Origin: Lycorma delicatula
Lineage: Eukaryota > Arthropoda > Insecta > Hemiptera > Fulgoridae
Direction: 5' to 3'
Length of the DNA stretch: 64,000 nucleotides
Assembly (NCBI RefSeq): GCF_047948215.1
Contig: NC_134464.1
Coordinates: forward strand, 38,199,020 to 38,263,019
This document shows, one piece after another, positions 1 through 9,377 of the stretch (positions within the stretch are counted from its first letter, which is position 1; each line of letters begins with the position of its first letter). Position numbers and translations under genes: made by a program. The notes below the pieces were generated by a model. It was not told the DNA's origin and ran no database searches. It worked only from the letters and a program-made list of their open reading frames with translations.

Positions 1-424
1 ATGTAACGTACAGTAAGTACGCGTACAAATTAATATTACGGTATAAATAATATCACGCAATCTTTATCATCCTTCATAAAAATCATTGTTGAGTGTTAAA
101 CTTAAAACCGTGTTTAAATAGTATACACAGTAATTATATAATTGACAATAATTTAATACATTGCACAATATATTTATATATTTTCTAAATTGTAATGTAT
201 AAGTAATGACGTCATTATTAATAGTATGCAGTTATTTAACAACGTTTATTTATACGATTTAACTTACCACTGAAGTTAAAATAAAGCTTAAAATAATATA
301 ATCGGTAGCTTATACACAAAATTGTAAATTTATTTGTTTAATTATGTAGTCGAAGGAAATTTCCAGCGACAATAAATATTTCATTTTTATTTAAATGGCA
401 GGTGATTCAACTTTTTTATTTTTA

Positions 425-875
425 TTTTAACCTCCGGCGTTACATATTACTAAAGAGATGAATGACAATTTTTGTAGCGTGTGAAAATGCCATGTCTGAC
501 CGGGATTCGAACCCGGGAAGGTGAGTCAACCTTTCTTTTTTTTTCCTGTTTAGCCTCCGGTAACTACCGTTTAGATAATACTTCAGCGGATGAATGAGGA
601 TGATATGTATGAGTGTAAATGAAGTGTAGTCTTGTACATTCTCAGTTCGACCATTCCTGAGATGTGTGGTTGATTGAAGAAACCCAACCACCAAAGATCA
701 CGGGTATCCACGATCTAGCATTCAAATCCATGTAAAAATAACTGACTTTACTAGGACTTGAACGCTGGAACTCTAGGCTTCCAAATCAGCTGATTTGGGA
801 AGACGCGTTCACCACTAGACCAACCCGGTGGGTCAGTGAGTCAACCTACGCGTACCAACCATCCACTTATACCTG
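425..875 (-). repeat. tRNA-derived SINE split by a younger SINE
   Basis: The body and Pol III B box of a tRNA-derived SINE lie on the - strand at about 425-520 (GGGTTCGAATCCCGG read on -). Its tRNA-like A-box half (TGGTTGGTACGCG on -) resumes at 848-875, beyond an inserted SINE. The tail matches the other SINEs of this window (CCTCCGG...CTTCAG type). The head differs from the tRNA-Glu-like head seen at 1219, so this looks like another head variant. Confidence 0.7.
533..835 (-). repeat. Full-length tRNA-derived SINE, second family
   Basis: On the - strand the tRNA-like head is at 835-755 (GGTTGGTCTAGTGGTGAACG as A box, AGCGTTCAAGTCCTAG as B box). A long unique body follows, then a tail close to poly-T at 533-545. 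It is flanked by a perfect 12-bp target duplication, GTGAGTCAACCT, at 521-532 and 836-847, so it inserted into the older SINE around it. Its last 50 bases resemble the tail of the tRNA-Glu-headed SINE family although head and body differ. Confidence 0.85.
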
Positions 876-1218
876 TACACGAGCGCAAACACACACACGA
901 AAGATAAGTGAAAATAGTTCATCTTAAAATTGAAAAGTTAAACATTAGATGAGAATAAATGAGTGTGAACAAAGAAAATTATGCAAAGAATGGACTACGT
1001 TTAACGTTATTGAAATAAATAGCAAAGAGAAACGCTAAAGAACGATTATTATTTTTTTTTAAATCTATTGCTAGATGAGAAAAATTCTATTGTTAAATAT
1101 AGTATATTATCATTATATATAATAGAGGAATTATTAATAACGGAATAAGCAAAAACAAAACATTTGATTAATATATCTGTAATCAGTTGGCCTAACTCAT
1201 TTTAAATTGAATTTAATA
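876..1218. other. AT-rich spacer
   Basis: No coding signal, structured repeat or RNA gene was seen. Bases 1207-1218 form the left target duplication of the next SINE. Confidence 0.6.
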
Positions 1219-1377
1219 ACCGGCCTCAGTAGCGCGAGTGGTAGCGTCTCGGCCTTTCATCCAGAGGTCCCCGGTTCGAATCCCGGTCAGGCATGCCATT
1301 TTCACACACGCATTCATCATATCCTCTGAAGCAATATCTAACGGTGGTCCCAGAGGTTAAATAAATTTTAAAAAAAG
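1219..1377 (+). repeat. tRNA-Glu-like SINE, complete copy
   Basis: The head carries an A-box-like segment (AGTAGCGCGAGTGGTAGCG) and a B box (CCCCGGTTCGAATCCCGG). The anticodon-loop region CTTTCATCC resembles tRNA-Glu. The body then runs through GCCATTTTCACAC, CATATCCTCTGAAGCAATA and AGAGGTTAAAT into an A-rich tail. Near-identical 12-bp flanks (TTGAATTTAATA at 1207-1218, TTGAAATTAATA at 1378-1389) look like a target duplication. This is a retroposon, not a functional tRNA gene: the cloverleaf is imperfect and is followed by the SINE body. Confidence 0.85.
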
Positions 1378-1389
1378 TTGAAATTAATA

Positions 1390-1849
1390 GAGTTATGCGA
1401 TTAGATTGAATTAATGAGGTGAAATTTAAAGTGAAATAAAAAATGTAATTGCCTATCGTAACTGATGCGGAAGATTTAGGAAGTTATAAATATTCTACAT
1501 TACTTTTAAAATTTTAAATTTGGGAATAAATTTTAAGAAATTTTTTTCTAAAAATATTCATATATAGGTTACGCTTACCAAATCTACTAAAGTTTTCTTT
1601 AGGTCTAACAATACCTTAAAAAACGGCTAAAATAAGACAAAAATATTTCAAAAAAAAATTCCTGCATTTTAAGTCCAGGGTACTTAATTTAAAAATAAAA
1701 TTGTAACGTTTCTTGGTAGCTCTAAATTTAGGCTATAAATTTTCAATATTTTTGAAAAATATTTAAACCGAAGGAAGAGAAATAGACAAAAAAAATGTAA
1801 TGTTAACAGGTAGGAGTTGATTTGAAAAAAAAAATTGAATTATTTATTT
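1390..1849. other. AT-rich spacer
   Basis: Low-complexity A/T sequence. No gene, RNA or recognisable element was seen. Confidence 0.55.
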
Positions 1850-2054
1850 ATGTATTGTAACAAATTTTCTCTAAAATGCCTCTGAACGAAATCGAAATTG
1901 GTTTACCCGCAATATCCCCATACCCCCTTAACGAATTTTGAAAATAATTAATACGATCACTGCCCCATACATAGAAATATTTGAACCAAATTTGAATAAA
2001 AACCGCTGGATTAATCCTGTGAGATATAAGGCCAAAGGTAGTGTGACACAAATA

Positions 2055-2095
<41 letters not shown>

Positions 2096-2410
2096 GTATA
2101 TTTTTATTTCCCGTCTAGATAGCGCTATAGCAGAGCTAAAGCTCTCTAGAAGGGAAAGTATTGTAATCGGTTTAATTTGGACATAAGCGGTTTTCACCCG
2201 ATCTTGATGTTTTGACACCTAAGGAACCCAAGAATTCGGATAGAAATTTCCGGATATTAATGTTCGTATGTTGTGTGTGTGTGTGTTCGGTATTGGCCTC
2301 TAAATCACCTTATATCAATAAAACAACTGGACCAATTTTAACTAAACTTAGTCAGATTACTTTTATATATGGGGAATTGATGCCATTAAATTTTCAAATT
2401 TAAAAGGTTA
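1850..2410. repeat. Unclassified dispersed repeat with CA microsatellite
   Basis: The phrases 'gaaccaaatttgaataaaa' and 'gagatataaggccaaa' followed by a CA run, and later 'ggaccaattttaactaaac', resemble the conserved ends of common insect non-autonomous repeats. A related phrase is at 12640-12760 (aaatgaaatttggcataga) and another at 4195-4260. Small open frames on both strands here are built on the CA run and are not genes. Confidence 0.45.
2058..2092. repeat. (AC)n microsatellite
   Basis: Uninterrupted AC dinucleotides, about 17 units, inside the dispersed repeat. Confidence 0.97.
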
Positions 2411-2639
2411 AGGAGGTGAGACTGTAAAGCAAGGTCACCTCAGTATCACGAGATTTCGCCTAATTAAGGTCATATTTTTCTTAGGCACATCTGTTAATAA
2501 TTAAAAAATAACAATATCTGTAACAATAACAACATTTTTCAAAATCGCATCCCCACCCCAAAAAATTCTGTCTGCTATGTCGTTACTTCACAGGTGAACC
2601 GTAGAATTAAATAAGTGAATAATATTTAAAATGTAAAAA

Positions 2640-2735
2640 GTAACTCGATCTGGCTGGGTCTCAAACTCGACCGCCCGGTTGAGTAGGTAGCTGGTGCGTT
2701 AAGTCTCGCGGCTACACCAGTCTTCCGACTGAAAA
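2640..2735 (-). repeat. tRNA-like Pol III head, probable SINE remnant
   Basis: On the - strand, GACTGGTGTAGCCGCGAGAC looks like an A box and GGTCGAGTTTGAGACCC like a divergent B box, about 40 bases apart. The segment is GC-rich against its surroundings. The tail seen in the other SINEs was not found, so it may be a third family or a chance match. Confidence 0.4.
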
Positions 2736-2961
2736 AGCGAAATTTTTTCTATGCAAGTGGTGAACTTACTTTAGTTTAGTTAGTGCCGACCGTCACCGCT
2801 AGTACCGCCACACCCACGCGAATTAAATACGGTATGGCTGCGCGATTTAGTTACAATCATTGAATTAAATAAACGAAAAATATTATATTTAAATAAAATG
2901 TTAAATATTTTAGATTTAGTTGTGTGTTATGTATGTATAAGTCGTGCAACAGAAACAACGC

Positions 2962-3021
2962 ACAGTTGTAGGACTTTACCGGAACGCCGCTTAGCCGCGT
3001 GACGGGAAAGTCCTACAACTG
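2962..3021. repeat. GC-rich palindrome
   Basis: CAGTTGTAGGACTTT at 2962-2976 is answered by its exact reverse complement at 3007-3021, around a GC-rich loop of about 30 bases. The first 11 bases recur in direct orientation at 3165-3175. It could be the paired ends of a very short transposon derivative. Confidence 0.7.
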
Positions 3022-3527
3022 TTTTATCAGCTTTTTTTTCATCTAGATGAACTAGTTTGATCCTAAAACCAAACGATTTGAAAAAACTCGATACACCATT
3101 TTTAACTTGACCACCATACTTACCTTTAACATAGCCATATTACCTGGGAAAGTCACGTATTGTACAGTTGTAGGAAAATGGTCTCAATTCCACCATTAGA
3201 CTTAAAAATGAAATAACCGTTGAGATGGTGTATGACGTCACGAGTACTATAAAGCTTTAGAAATGAAGGGGAGAACATATGTCTTTTCATTGGTTTAATT
3301 AAATTGGCACCGAGAACATTTCTTTCAGTGTACTTCTCTATTTTCTATCCGTATAAAAAAAAAAATAGCAGTAACCATCTTGAAAGAAAAATTTTATCAT
3401 AAGAACTCCCTAATATATATATTTCCTCCGTTCCGACCAATAACAAGAAACTATTAAAAAATTTCAGAGAAATCGGAAAACTCGTTTGATCGTCAGTTCA
3501 CAAACAGAAGTGTTAAAATGTCTGTCT
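3022..3527. other. Spacer without recognised gene
   Basis: No coding signal was seen. It contains the third partial copy (3165-3175) of the palindrome arm; otherwise nothing. Confidence 0.5.
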
Positions 3528-3543
3528 ACCTTCTCCTCGCTTT

Positions 3544-3722
3544 CTGTTTTTTTTACCCTCTGGGACCATCGTTAGGTATTTCTTCAGAGGATGAGATGAA
3601 TGACAAATAACGTGTAAAAATTCCATGCCTGATCGGGATTCGAACCCGGGACCTCCGTATGAAAGGCCGAAACGCTATCATTCGCGCTACGGAAGCCGGC
3701 ATTCCCGCTTAAAAATAGCGGC
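3544..3722 (-). repeat. tRNA-Glu-like SINE, antisense copy
   Basis: Same family as the copy at 1219. On the - strand the B box is CCCGGGTTCGAATCCCGATC and the tail ends at the T run near 3547. It is bounded by identical 16-bp flanks, ACCTTCTCCTCGCTTT, at 3528-3543 and 3723-3738, a convincing target duplication. Confidence 0.85.
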
Positions 3723-3738
3723 ACCTTCTCCTCGCTTT

Positions 3739-3879
3739 TTTTTTTTGTTTAACCTCCGGAACTATCGTTAGTAATTCTCCGAATTACTTCAGAGAATGCG
3801 ATGAATGATTAGTAGCGTGTGTGAAAATGCCATTCCTGACTGGAATTCGAATCCGGGACCTCCGGATGAAAGGTCGAGG
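3739..3879 (-). repeat. tRNA-Glu-like SINE, head-truncated or decayed
   Basis: A second copy of the same SINE lies immediately beyond the shared flank. The tail (TTTTTTTTTGTTTAACCTCC) and B box (GGATTCGAATTCCAG on -) are clear. It ends at ACCTTCCCCCCGCTT (3880-3894), a diverged third copy of the flank that bounds the preceding SINE. Confidence 0.8.
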
Positions 3880-3894
3880 ACCTTCCCCCCGCTT

Positions 3895-5483
3895 AGAAAT
3901 ATACAACCATACGCTAAATTCCTCCCTTTAATATAAAATTTTAAAATATTAAATATAGTTCAAGATAGTAACAAGAGATAAATATAATAAATTAAAAAAC
4001 AGGACTACCAAAAAAAAAACACTGCTGACAAAGATTGATCTTTAGCCTAGAATAATTATTAATACAGAATAATTAGAAAGCAATGCGAGTGACAATTTTG
4101 TGTATATTGTAATTTTTTTTAATTTTTTTAATTTATTTAAACATATATATATATATATAGCCAATGGCATTTCCGGTAACATAAGGATTCCAATACGGGG
4201 TCATACATCTAAATCGGTTCAGCCGTTGAGCTGCTACGGTTACAAACATACATACACCCGACATACATTGCACTCCTTTTTGGGCAGTCGTGTAAAAAAA
4301 AACTGTCAGAAGAGTGAGTGGATCAAAAATTTTGTAAAATAACGGATATAATTTACGGATAAATTTTTATTCAAAAAAAAATAACAACAAAAATAATATT
4401 GTCAGCTCATAATAAAGTCTCTGTCTTGAATTAAAATTAGAAGTTATATAACTAGTCTTAAAATACAGCAAATTAACTGTCGAGCAGATGTAATTTTAAT
4501 TAGATCATCTACTGATACGCAATCTACTGATTGCGTATTGTGTGCGCGTGTATACACTTTCGTGAAATTTTACATACTGTTTTGGCAACCTGAAAGGTTA
4601 CTAACTTCTGACTCCCGTCCAAACATTAAAACAGTCCTGCCCTAAAACTCATTCTCTAACTATCTAAAAGAGATATATCTAAATTATACCTTAACCACAA
4701 GACTGTTCACGTTCCACTTAAAATCAGGTCGACTGTGTTTAAACATTATCTACTCTATTTTATTATAAAGAGAAAGGATTTCTTTAATCATCGTCTAAGG
4801 AACTAATGAACCGATTTTTAAAAAAGACTGCGCTGTTTAAAAGCTTACTTCTTCCAAATTAATGTAGGGTCTGTAATAATAATAATAATATAATTTTTGT
4901 AACTTCCTAATTTCATGTGAAAATAAAGTTAATAATGAAGGCTGTATATGTATGTAACTTAGCTTACGGTGATCTAACACGAGACAAAATCATCTCTAAA
5001 AATGGTGTAGCCATCTCACCAAGAACAAAAAGATTCTACGCCAGGTTTTGAAAAGAGAGGAATAAAGTAGTTTACCGTTGCCTTCTTTACTAAACCGAAT
5101 ATACTATAGCATTTCAGCTTGCTACGTCCCCTAAAATATAGTTGATATTCTGTCCTAAAAGTGACAGTTTCATTTTGTAAACCAAAGATACTGGCTGTAT
5201 TACGAACATCCTTAATCTCAGTGAAAGAAACGTATATAAATAAAATAATTCAGGCAATAAAAGTTTATGAGAAAACAATTGAAGTCTATAAGTCTTCAGG
5301 TACAAGTAGGATATCATTACAAGATTTGTTAAGATAAAATTTACGAGATCCCTCCACAAAATCAACAAAATGTACGTAGTAATTCATTATTTATGTGTTC
5401 AGTAGTCTATGAAAAAACTGTTAAAAGTCCACAAAACTCTAGAATATAAATCTTTATATACAAGGATATCATTACAAGTTTTG
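3895..5483. other. Spacer with a short dispersed-repeat end
   Basis: Mostly AT-rich with no gene. At 4160-4290 the phrase 'ctaaatcggttcagccgttg' followed by 'acaaacatacatacacccga' matches a motif common at the ends of insect repeats. A short direct repeat, 'aggatatcattacaag', occurs near 5308 and again near 5463, just before the LINE. Confidence 0.5.
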
Positions 5484-6238
5484 CAAGGTTGCAAATTGTT
5501 GGAGCGTATTCTCCAACGCAGAATATCCGAGGTGATGTAGAGGGTGGGCGGAATCTCCGCCAGCCAATACGGCTTCCGGAACGGGAGGTCCGCCATTGAC
5601 GCGGTGGGCGCTATTTGCCAGATTGCGGAGAGAGCTGCAAGGAGGAGTCGAAGGGTTATGTGCGTGCTCGTCACCCTTGACGTAAGAAATGCATTCAACT
5701 GCATTTCTCACGTCGCTATAATGAGGTCGCTAGTGGAGTACGATATTCTGCTGTAACCTCCGACAGATGACCAAGTCATATCTCATTGGGCGTAAGCTTG
5801 TTTGCTGCCTGGAAGATGGTACAACAATGAGCGTAATCTAAACAGTGGAGTACCGCAGGAGTCGGTACTCGGACCGACTGTCTGTGTTGTCTCATATCGG
5901 GGTCTTCCACGTCCCCCTTCAGCCAGGGGTGACTCTGGTGGGTTATGCGGATGACCTCGCTTTGGCGGTGGAGATTGACACAGTTTGCGAGGCTACCGTT
6001 AAGATATGCGATGCTTATGAAGATATCTTAAAGAGTGGATGGCGGGGGTGGGCCTTACGCTGGTGGGCAAAACAGAGTTGTTGGCAATTTCTTTTCCCAA
6101 GAGACGACCGAAGCTGAGACACGCCTTGGAGAGAAGACGTATCGAAGCCGGACCTGCGATTAAATACATTGAGGTCTGGGTCGATACGAGGCTCCGGTTT
6201 GAAACACAGGACATCGAGGCGGCTGCCATATCGGAGAA
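5484..6238 (+). pseudogene. R1-like LINE reverse transcriptase, first part
   Basis: A 5'-truncated, broken reverse transcriptase of the R1/jockey type. In order on + one reads KLLERILQRRISEV, SQYGFRNGRSAIDAV, LVTLDVRNAFN (motif A), GVPQESVLGPT (motif B, with E where G is usual) and VGYADDLALAVE (motif C, YADD kept). WMAGVGLTLVGKTELLA and IKYIEVWVDTRLRFE follow in another frame. Several frameshifts and stops break it, for example TAA at 5754-5756 and the frame change near 6035. The reading stops at ...DIEAAAISE at 6238 because another LINE is inserted; it resumes in register at 7675. Dead copy. Confidence 0.85.
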
Positions 6239-7665
6239 TTGGTTTGCTTGGCATTTCTCACGCCACTATCACATTCGGTCGCCCTAAAGCATACGACCAA
6301 ATGTCTGTGCCACAAATGGCTACTGAGCTTCGAAACAGTTTAGCGACCAGTAACCTAAATAGCTCCTAGAGCTTACATAACAGCGTGAGCGGACTAAGCG
6401 CGGTGCCATACACCACCGGCTTACGTGTCCCAACCGCTCACTTGTCATATATTTGCTAAAGTGGGTAGGCGCACCCCGTCAACTACTAAAAATACATATG
6501 ACATCCATAAATTAAAACTCATTTCGTTTAGACAGCAATTCGCTGCCACGCCCAGGTCGCTGAATACCAGCAAGTACCTATCCACCATATTAAAGCGCTT
6601 GGAGCCTTAATTGGCTGGTGGTCAGCCGTATATATCTCTAGGGGAACCACTGCTGTGGTTCCCACAGCAGTGCAGTAGGAGTCTTTTCCCCTTAGGTAAA
6701 CTACTGATGTCGGTTGAATAAACTGATGTGGGAGTTCCTTGATGCGGAACTCCCACACGGTCCGACAATGCGGCTCTCGCCACACTGACTTGCCGCTTGT
6801 GAATGGCCAATTTTCCCCTTGACCTCTAAGTTCCAGGGTGGCCCGGTCTCTGGACCCCCCCCCCCCAGAGCAGGGCAGTCAAACAGCATGTGTTCATTTG
6901 ACTGGAACTCCACACAGACGCACAGCTCATCAGCTGCGGAACCGAAACAGATATTGGTTTAAATTAACATGGTTGGTGAGCACCTGTGCACTCGTTGCCT
7001 TAAAAACGAGCTTGAGGCATACCATCCTCCCAGATCCTGTATAAATTTATACAAGAATCTTCCCTTAGTCGTGGTGTGCCATTCCAACTGCCAGCCCTCT
7101 GCGGTTGACAAAGCCGCCTGCAATCGATCATCTAGCTGCCGTCGTGAGTTACCACGAACTAATAGGAGAAAGTCATCAGCGAAAGCCTGATGACCTCTTC
7201 TGCCTGACCATTTCTGGGAATGTCAATCCCAGAAATCCGTCAAAGACGAGGTTCCACAGCAAGAGACCGAGAACAGAACCCTGCGGGCTTCTCCTGCTGA
7301 CGGATTTTTCCACAACTAGGTGCGCATCTGTAAACAGAGCCGAGCGGTTAGACAAGTAGTCACTTACTACGGCCTGTTGGGCTACGGGAACATTGCGGCG
7401 TTCCAAATCATAGAAGACAGAACTCCAGCACAAGTAAGGAAATGCTGCCTCTTTGTCAAAAAAAATTGCCAAAACATATTTTGGCAAGATGCAATCGGTG
7501 CCAACCCCTTTCATGAAGCCATACTGGCCTCGATTTAGAAAACAGTTCATATCGATATTTTCCCAGAGCCGTTCCACAACCAGCCTTTCCAGCAACTTAC
7601 CGATAACCGGCAAGAGGCTGATGGGTCGATAACTACTGACCTCACTAGGAGCCTTTCCTCGCCAA
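6239..7665 (-). mobile_element. Second R1-like LINE inserted in antisense
   Basis: A 5'-truncated R1-like LINE on - lies between 9-bp direct repeats ATCGGAGAA (6230-6238 and 7666-7674). From the 7665 end one reads EVSSYRPISLLPVIGKLLER, NRGQYGFMKG, SPQGSVLGLLLWN, then after a frame change AFADDFLLLVRGNSRRQLDD (motif C as FADD). WQLEWHTTTKGRF and a C-terminal SNEHMLFDCP zinc-knuckle-like end follow at about 6880. The segment between motif C and the C-terminus is shorter than expected, so an internal deletion is likely. The remaining 6239-6640 would be its 3' untranslated region. A C run at 6856-6866 breaks the frame. Motif A is poorly preserved. Confidence 0.85.
7176..7613 (-). pseudogene. Reverse transcriptase fragment of the inserted LINE
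   Basis: The longest open part (145 codons) of the antisense LINE. It begins MPVIGKLLERLVVERLWENI and includes QYGFMKGVGT and RRSPQGSVLGLLLWN, the fingers and motif B region of an R1-type reverse transcriptase. The frame runs off just before the FADD motif, which is in another frame at about 7175-7190. The YRPISLL motif lies upstream in the same frame, so the start codon is not a natural one. Confidence 0.8.
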
Positions 7666-7674
7666 ATCGGAGAA

Positions 7675-8495
7675 GACGATGAGGTTGATTACCGGTCTGC
7701 TACCCAACTGCGGTGGCCTGACCCAGTTGAGGAGAGACTGCTGGCAGGAGTTGCATACGCCATGATGTTGTACGGGGCTAAATTGTAGGGGAGCGTCACT
7801 AAGTACGCAAAATACTTAGGACGACTCGAGGCTTCACACAGGAGATGTTGTTTACAGATAAACTGCTTATCGTGCGTTTTCTAAGGAGGCGGCCGAGGTC
7901 TTGGCTGGTCTTTTATCTATAAACCTGCTGATTGAGCAAAGGAAAAGACTCCGAGCATTGGACCCTCTATCTCCTGCCGATAAGAGAAGAATTTGTGCTG
8001 ATATTGAAGAGGAGTTGTTAGGAATCTGGCAAAGCGGGTTGGACGAGGGGACAAAAGAGTGGTGGACGCACCGCATTATCGGAGATATTAGAAGCTGGTA
8101 CCTAAGGACTCATGGCTCGGTAGATTACTGTTTAACGCAGTTCCGGCGGGCCATGGAGGCTATAGAGCTTACTTGTACAGATTCTCTTTGGACCACTCGG
8201 ACCTTTGTCCCATGTTTCTGAGGAGGAGACACCTCTACATGTTTATTTTAGTTGTTACACGATTTGAGAATGAACGCCAAGAGATGCTGGAAGCCTTGGG
8301 CATAGATGTCACTTTTAATCCAGAAGACACTCAGAGAATTACGATGAGAGGACCACTAGAATAGAAGGCTATAGAGGACTATGTTAAGAAAATGAATGAC
8401 AGATTACATCTCTCAGAGGAAACTCGACAGGGAATTCGACGCCGGAGACTGCCGAGCCCTCCGGCACCCAAGTTGGAATCGCATAAATTAAGTAC
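7675..8495 (+). pseudogene. R1-like LINE, C-terminal part of host copy
   Basis: This continues the + strand LINE after the antisense insertion. KTMRLITGLLPNCGG joins directly to ISE at 6238. LLAGVAYAMMLYGAKL, LEASHRRCCLQ, and an open stretch at 7901-8221 with LLIEQRKRLRALDPLS, GIWQSGLDEGTKEWWTHRI and SWYLRTHGSVDYCLTQFRRA follow. This is the conserved region after the RT in R1-clade elements. A frame change then leads to FENERQEMLEALG at about 8263. An in-frame TAG at 8362 and upstream stops show it is dead. The 3' end is near the TA run at 8499-8518. Confidence 0.8.
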
Positions 8496-8498
8496 TGC

Positions 8499-8518
8499 TA
8501 TATATATATATATATATA
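8499..8518. repeat. (TA)n at LINE 3' end
   Basis: Ten TA units follow the degraded LINE C-terminus and may be its microsatellite-like tail. Confidence 0.85.
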
Positions 8519-9229
8519 GTTTTTATCGTGGAAGGTTTATGAGCGTTCTGGAAAATAAATTTCCATATCAAAGGATAATTCTTATTCACAAGACCTTCGC
8601 ATTTTTATTAACATTCCAAATATCATACTTCGATAATTTCAGGAAGTCTGCTGTTCCAAGCCTATTTCTGTAAAACGTTATTCCTCCGATGTTGTTGTGG
8701 GAAAATATACTGTACCTAGGAAATTAATTATATTTCCTATAAACAAAGAAATAAATGACATAAAAACGAATTATTCATAATTAAGAAACCAGTTGAAAAA
8801 ATGTATTGGATTTTCCAGTCTTACTTCAGATACGACCAGGTAAAGTAAGTTACAACAAAAATCAATAAATTTACATAACTGTATGTATGAAAAATGATTT
8901 TAACTTCTCAATTCAAAGAAGTAATTATTACACAAAATAATTAATTAAACATAAAATTCATATAATTTTCCCTAATAAAAAATGCTGTATTTTTTTCTTA
9001 AATTAAAAATGTCATTTAATTATCGATTTACCACAGAGGCAAACAATTGAATGTATACTTTTATGTAAGAATGAAAAAAATAAATGAACAAATAAAATAA
9101 ACTTATATTAAAAATCGCAACGAAAGAAGAAAATCTTTACAATACTAGTTCAAACTGGCTCACAGAAATAACAGTAAGCGGATTTAGAAATACGCAACTC
9201 GACTCTGTGGATAGATGGTTGTTCAAATT
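8519..9229. other. AT-rich spacer
   Basis: No coding signal or recognisable repeat. Small open frames near 8550-8670 have no family features. Confidence 0.5.
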
Positions 9230-9371
9230 GACCTTGTTAGTGAACAACTAGCGCTGCTAGTTTGTGTACCAAGAACTAACAGCCAGTACTCAGCTGGCAG
9301 CTGTAAACAAAGCAGACAGTTCGTGTCATAGGTATCGAATAAATGTTACTTTTGTGGAATTGTTAAAAAAA
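9230..9371 (+). promoter_or_regulatory. Candidate non-coding first exon/promoter of the TBCEL gene
   Basis: A compact patch of more balanced base composition in an otherwise AT-rich tract, with TCAGT-like initiator words near 9290 and 9318. It ends at a strong donor context A|GTGAGT (GT at 9372-9373). TBCEL's first coding exon at 24091 begins with a splice acceptor only 10 bases before its ATG, so an upstream non-coding exon must exist. This is the best candidate I can see, at a distance of 14.7 kb. No transcript evidence is available. Confidence 0.3.
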
Positions 9372-9377
9372 GTGAGT

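Noticed and set aside
440..694. 84-codon - strand open frame
   Set aside because: It lies across two SINEs and has no family motif.
1219..1295. tRNA gene
   Set aside because: The A and B boxes are tRNA-like, but a SINE body, A-rich tail and flanking duplications follow and the same unit recurs several times.
1848..2218. Proteins rich in Cys/Val or His/Thr on both strands
   Set aside because: They are translations of the CA microsatellite.
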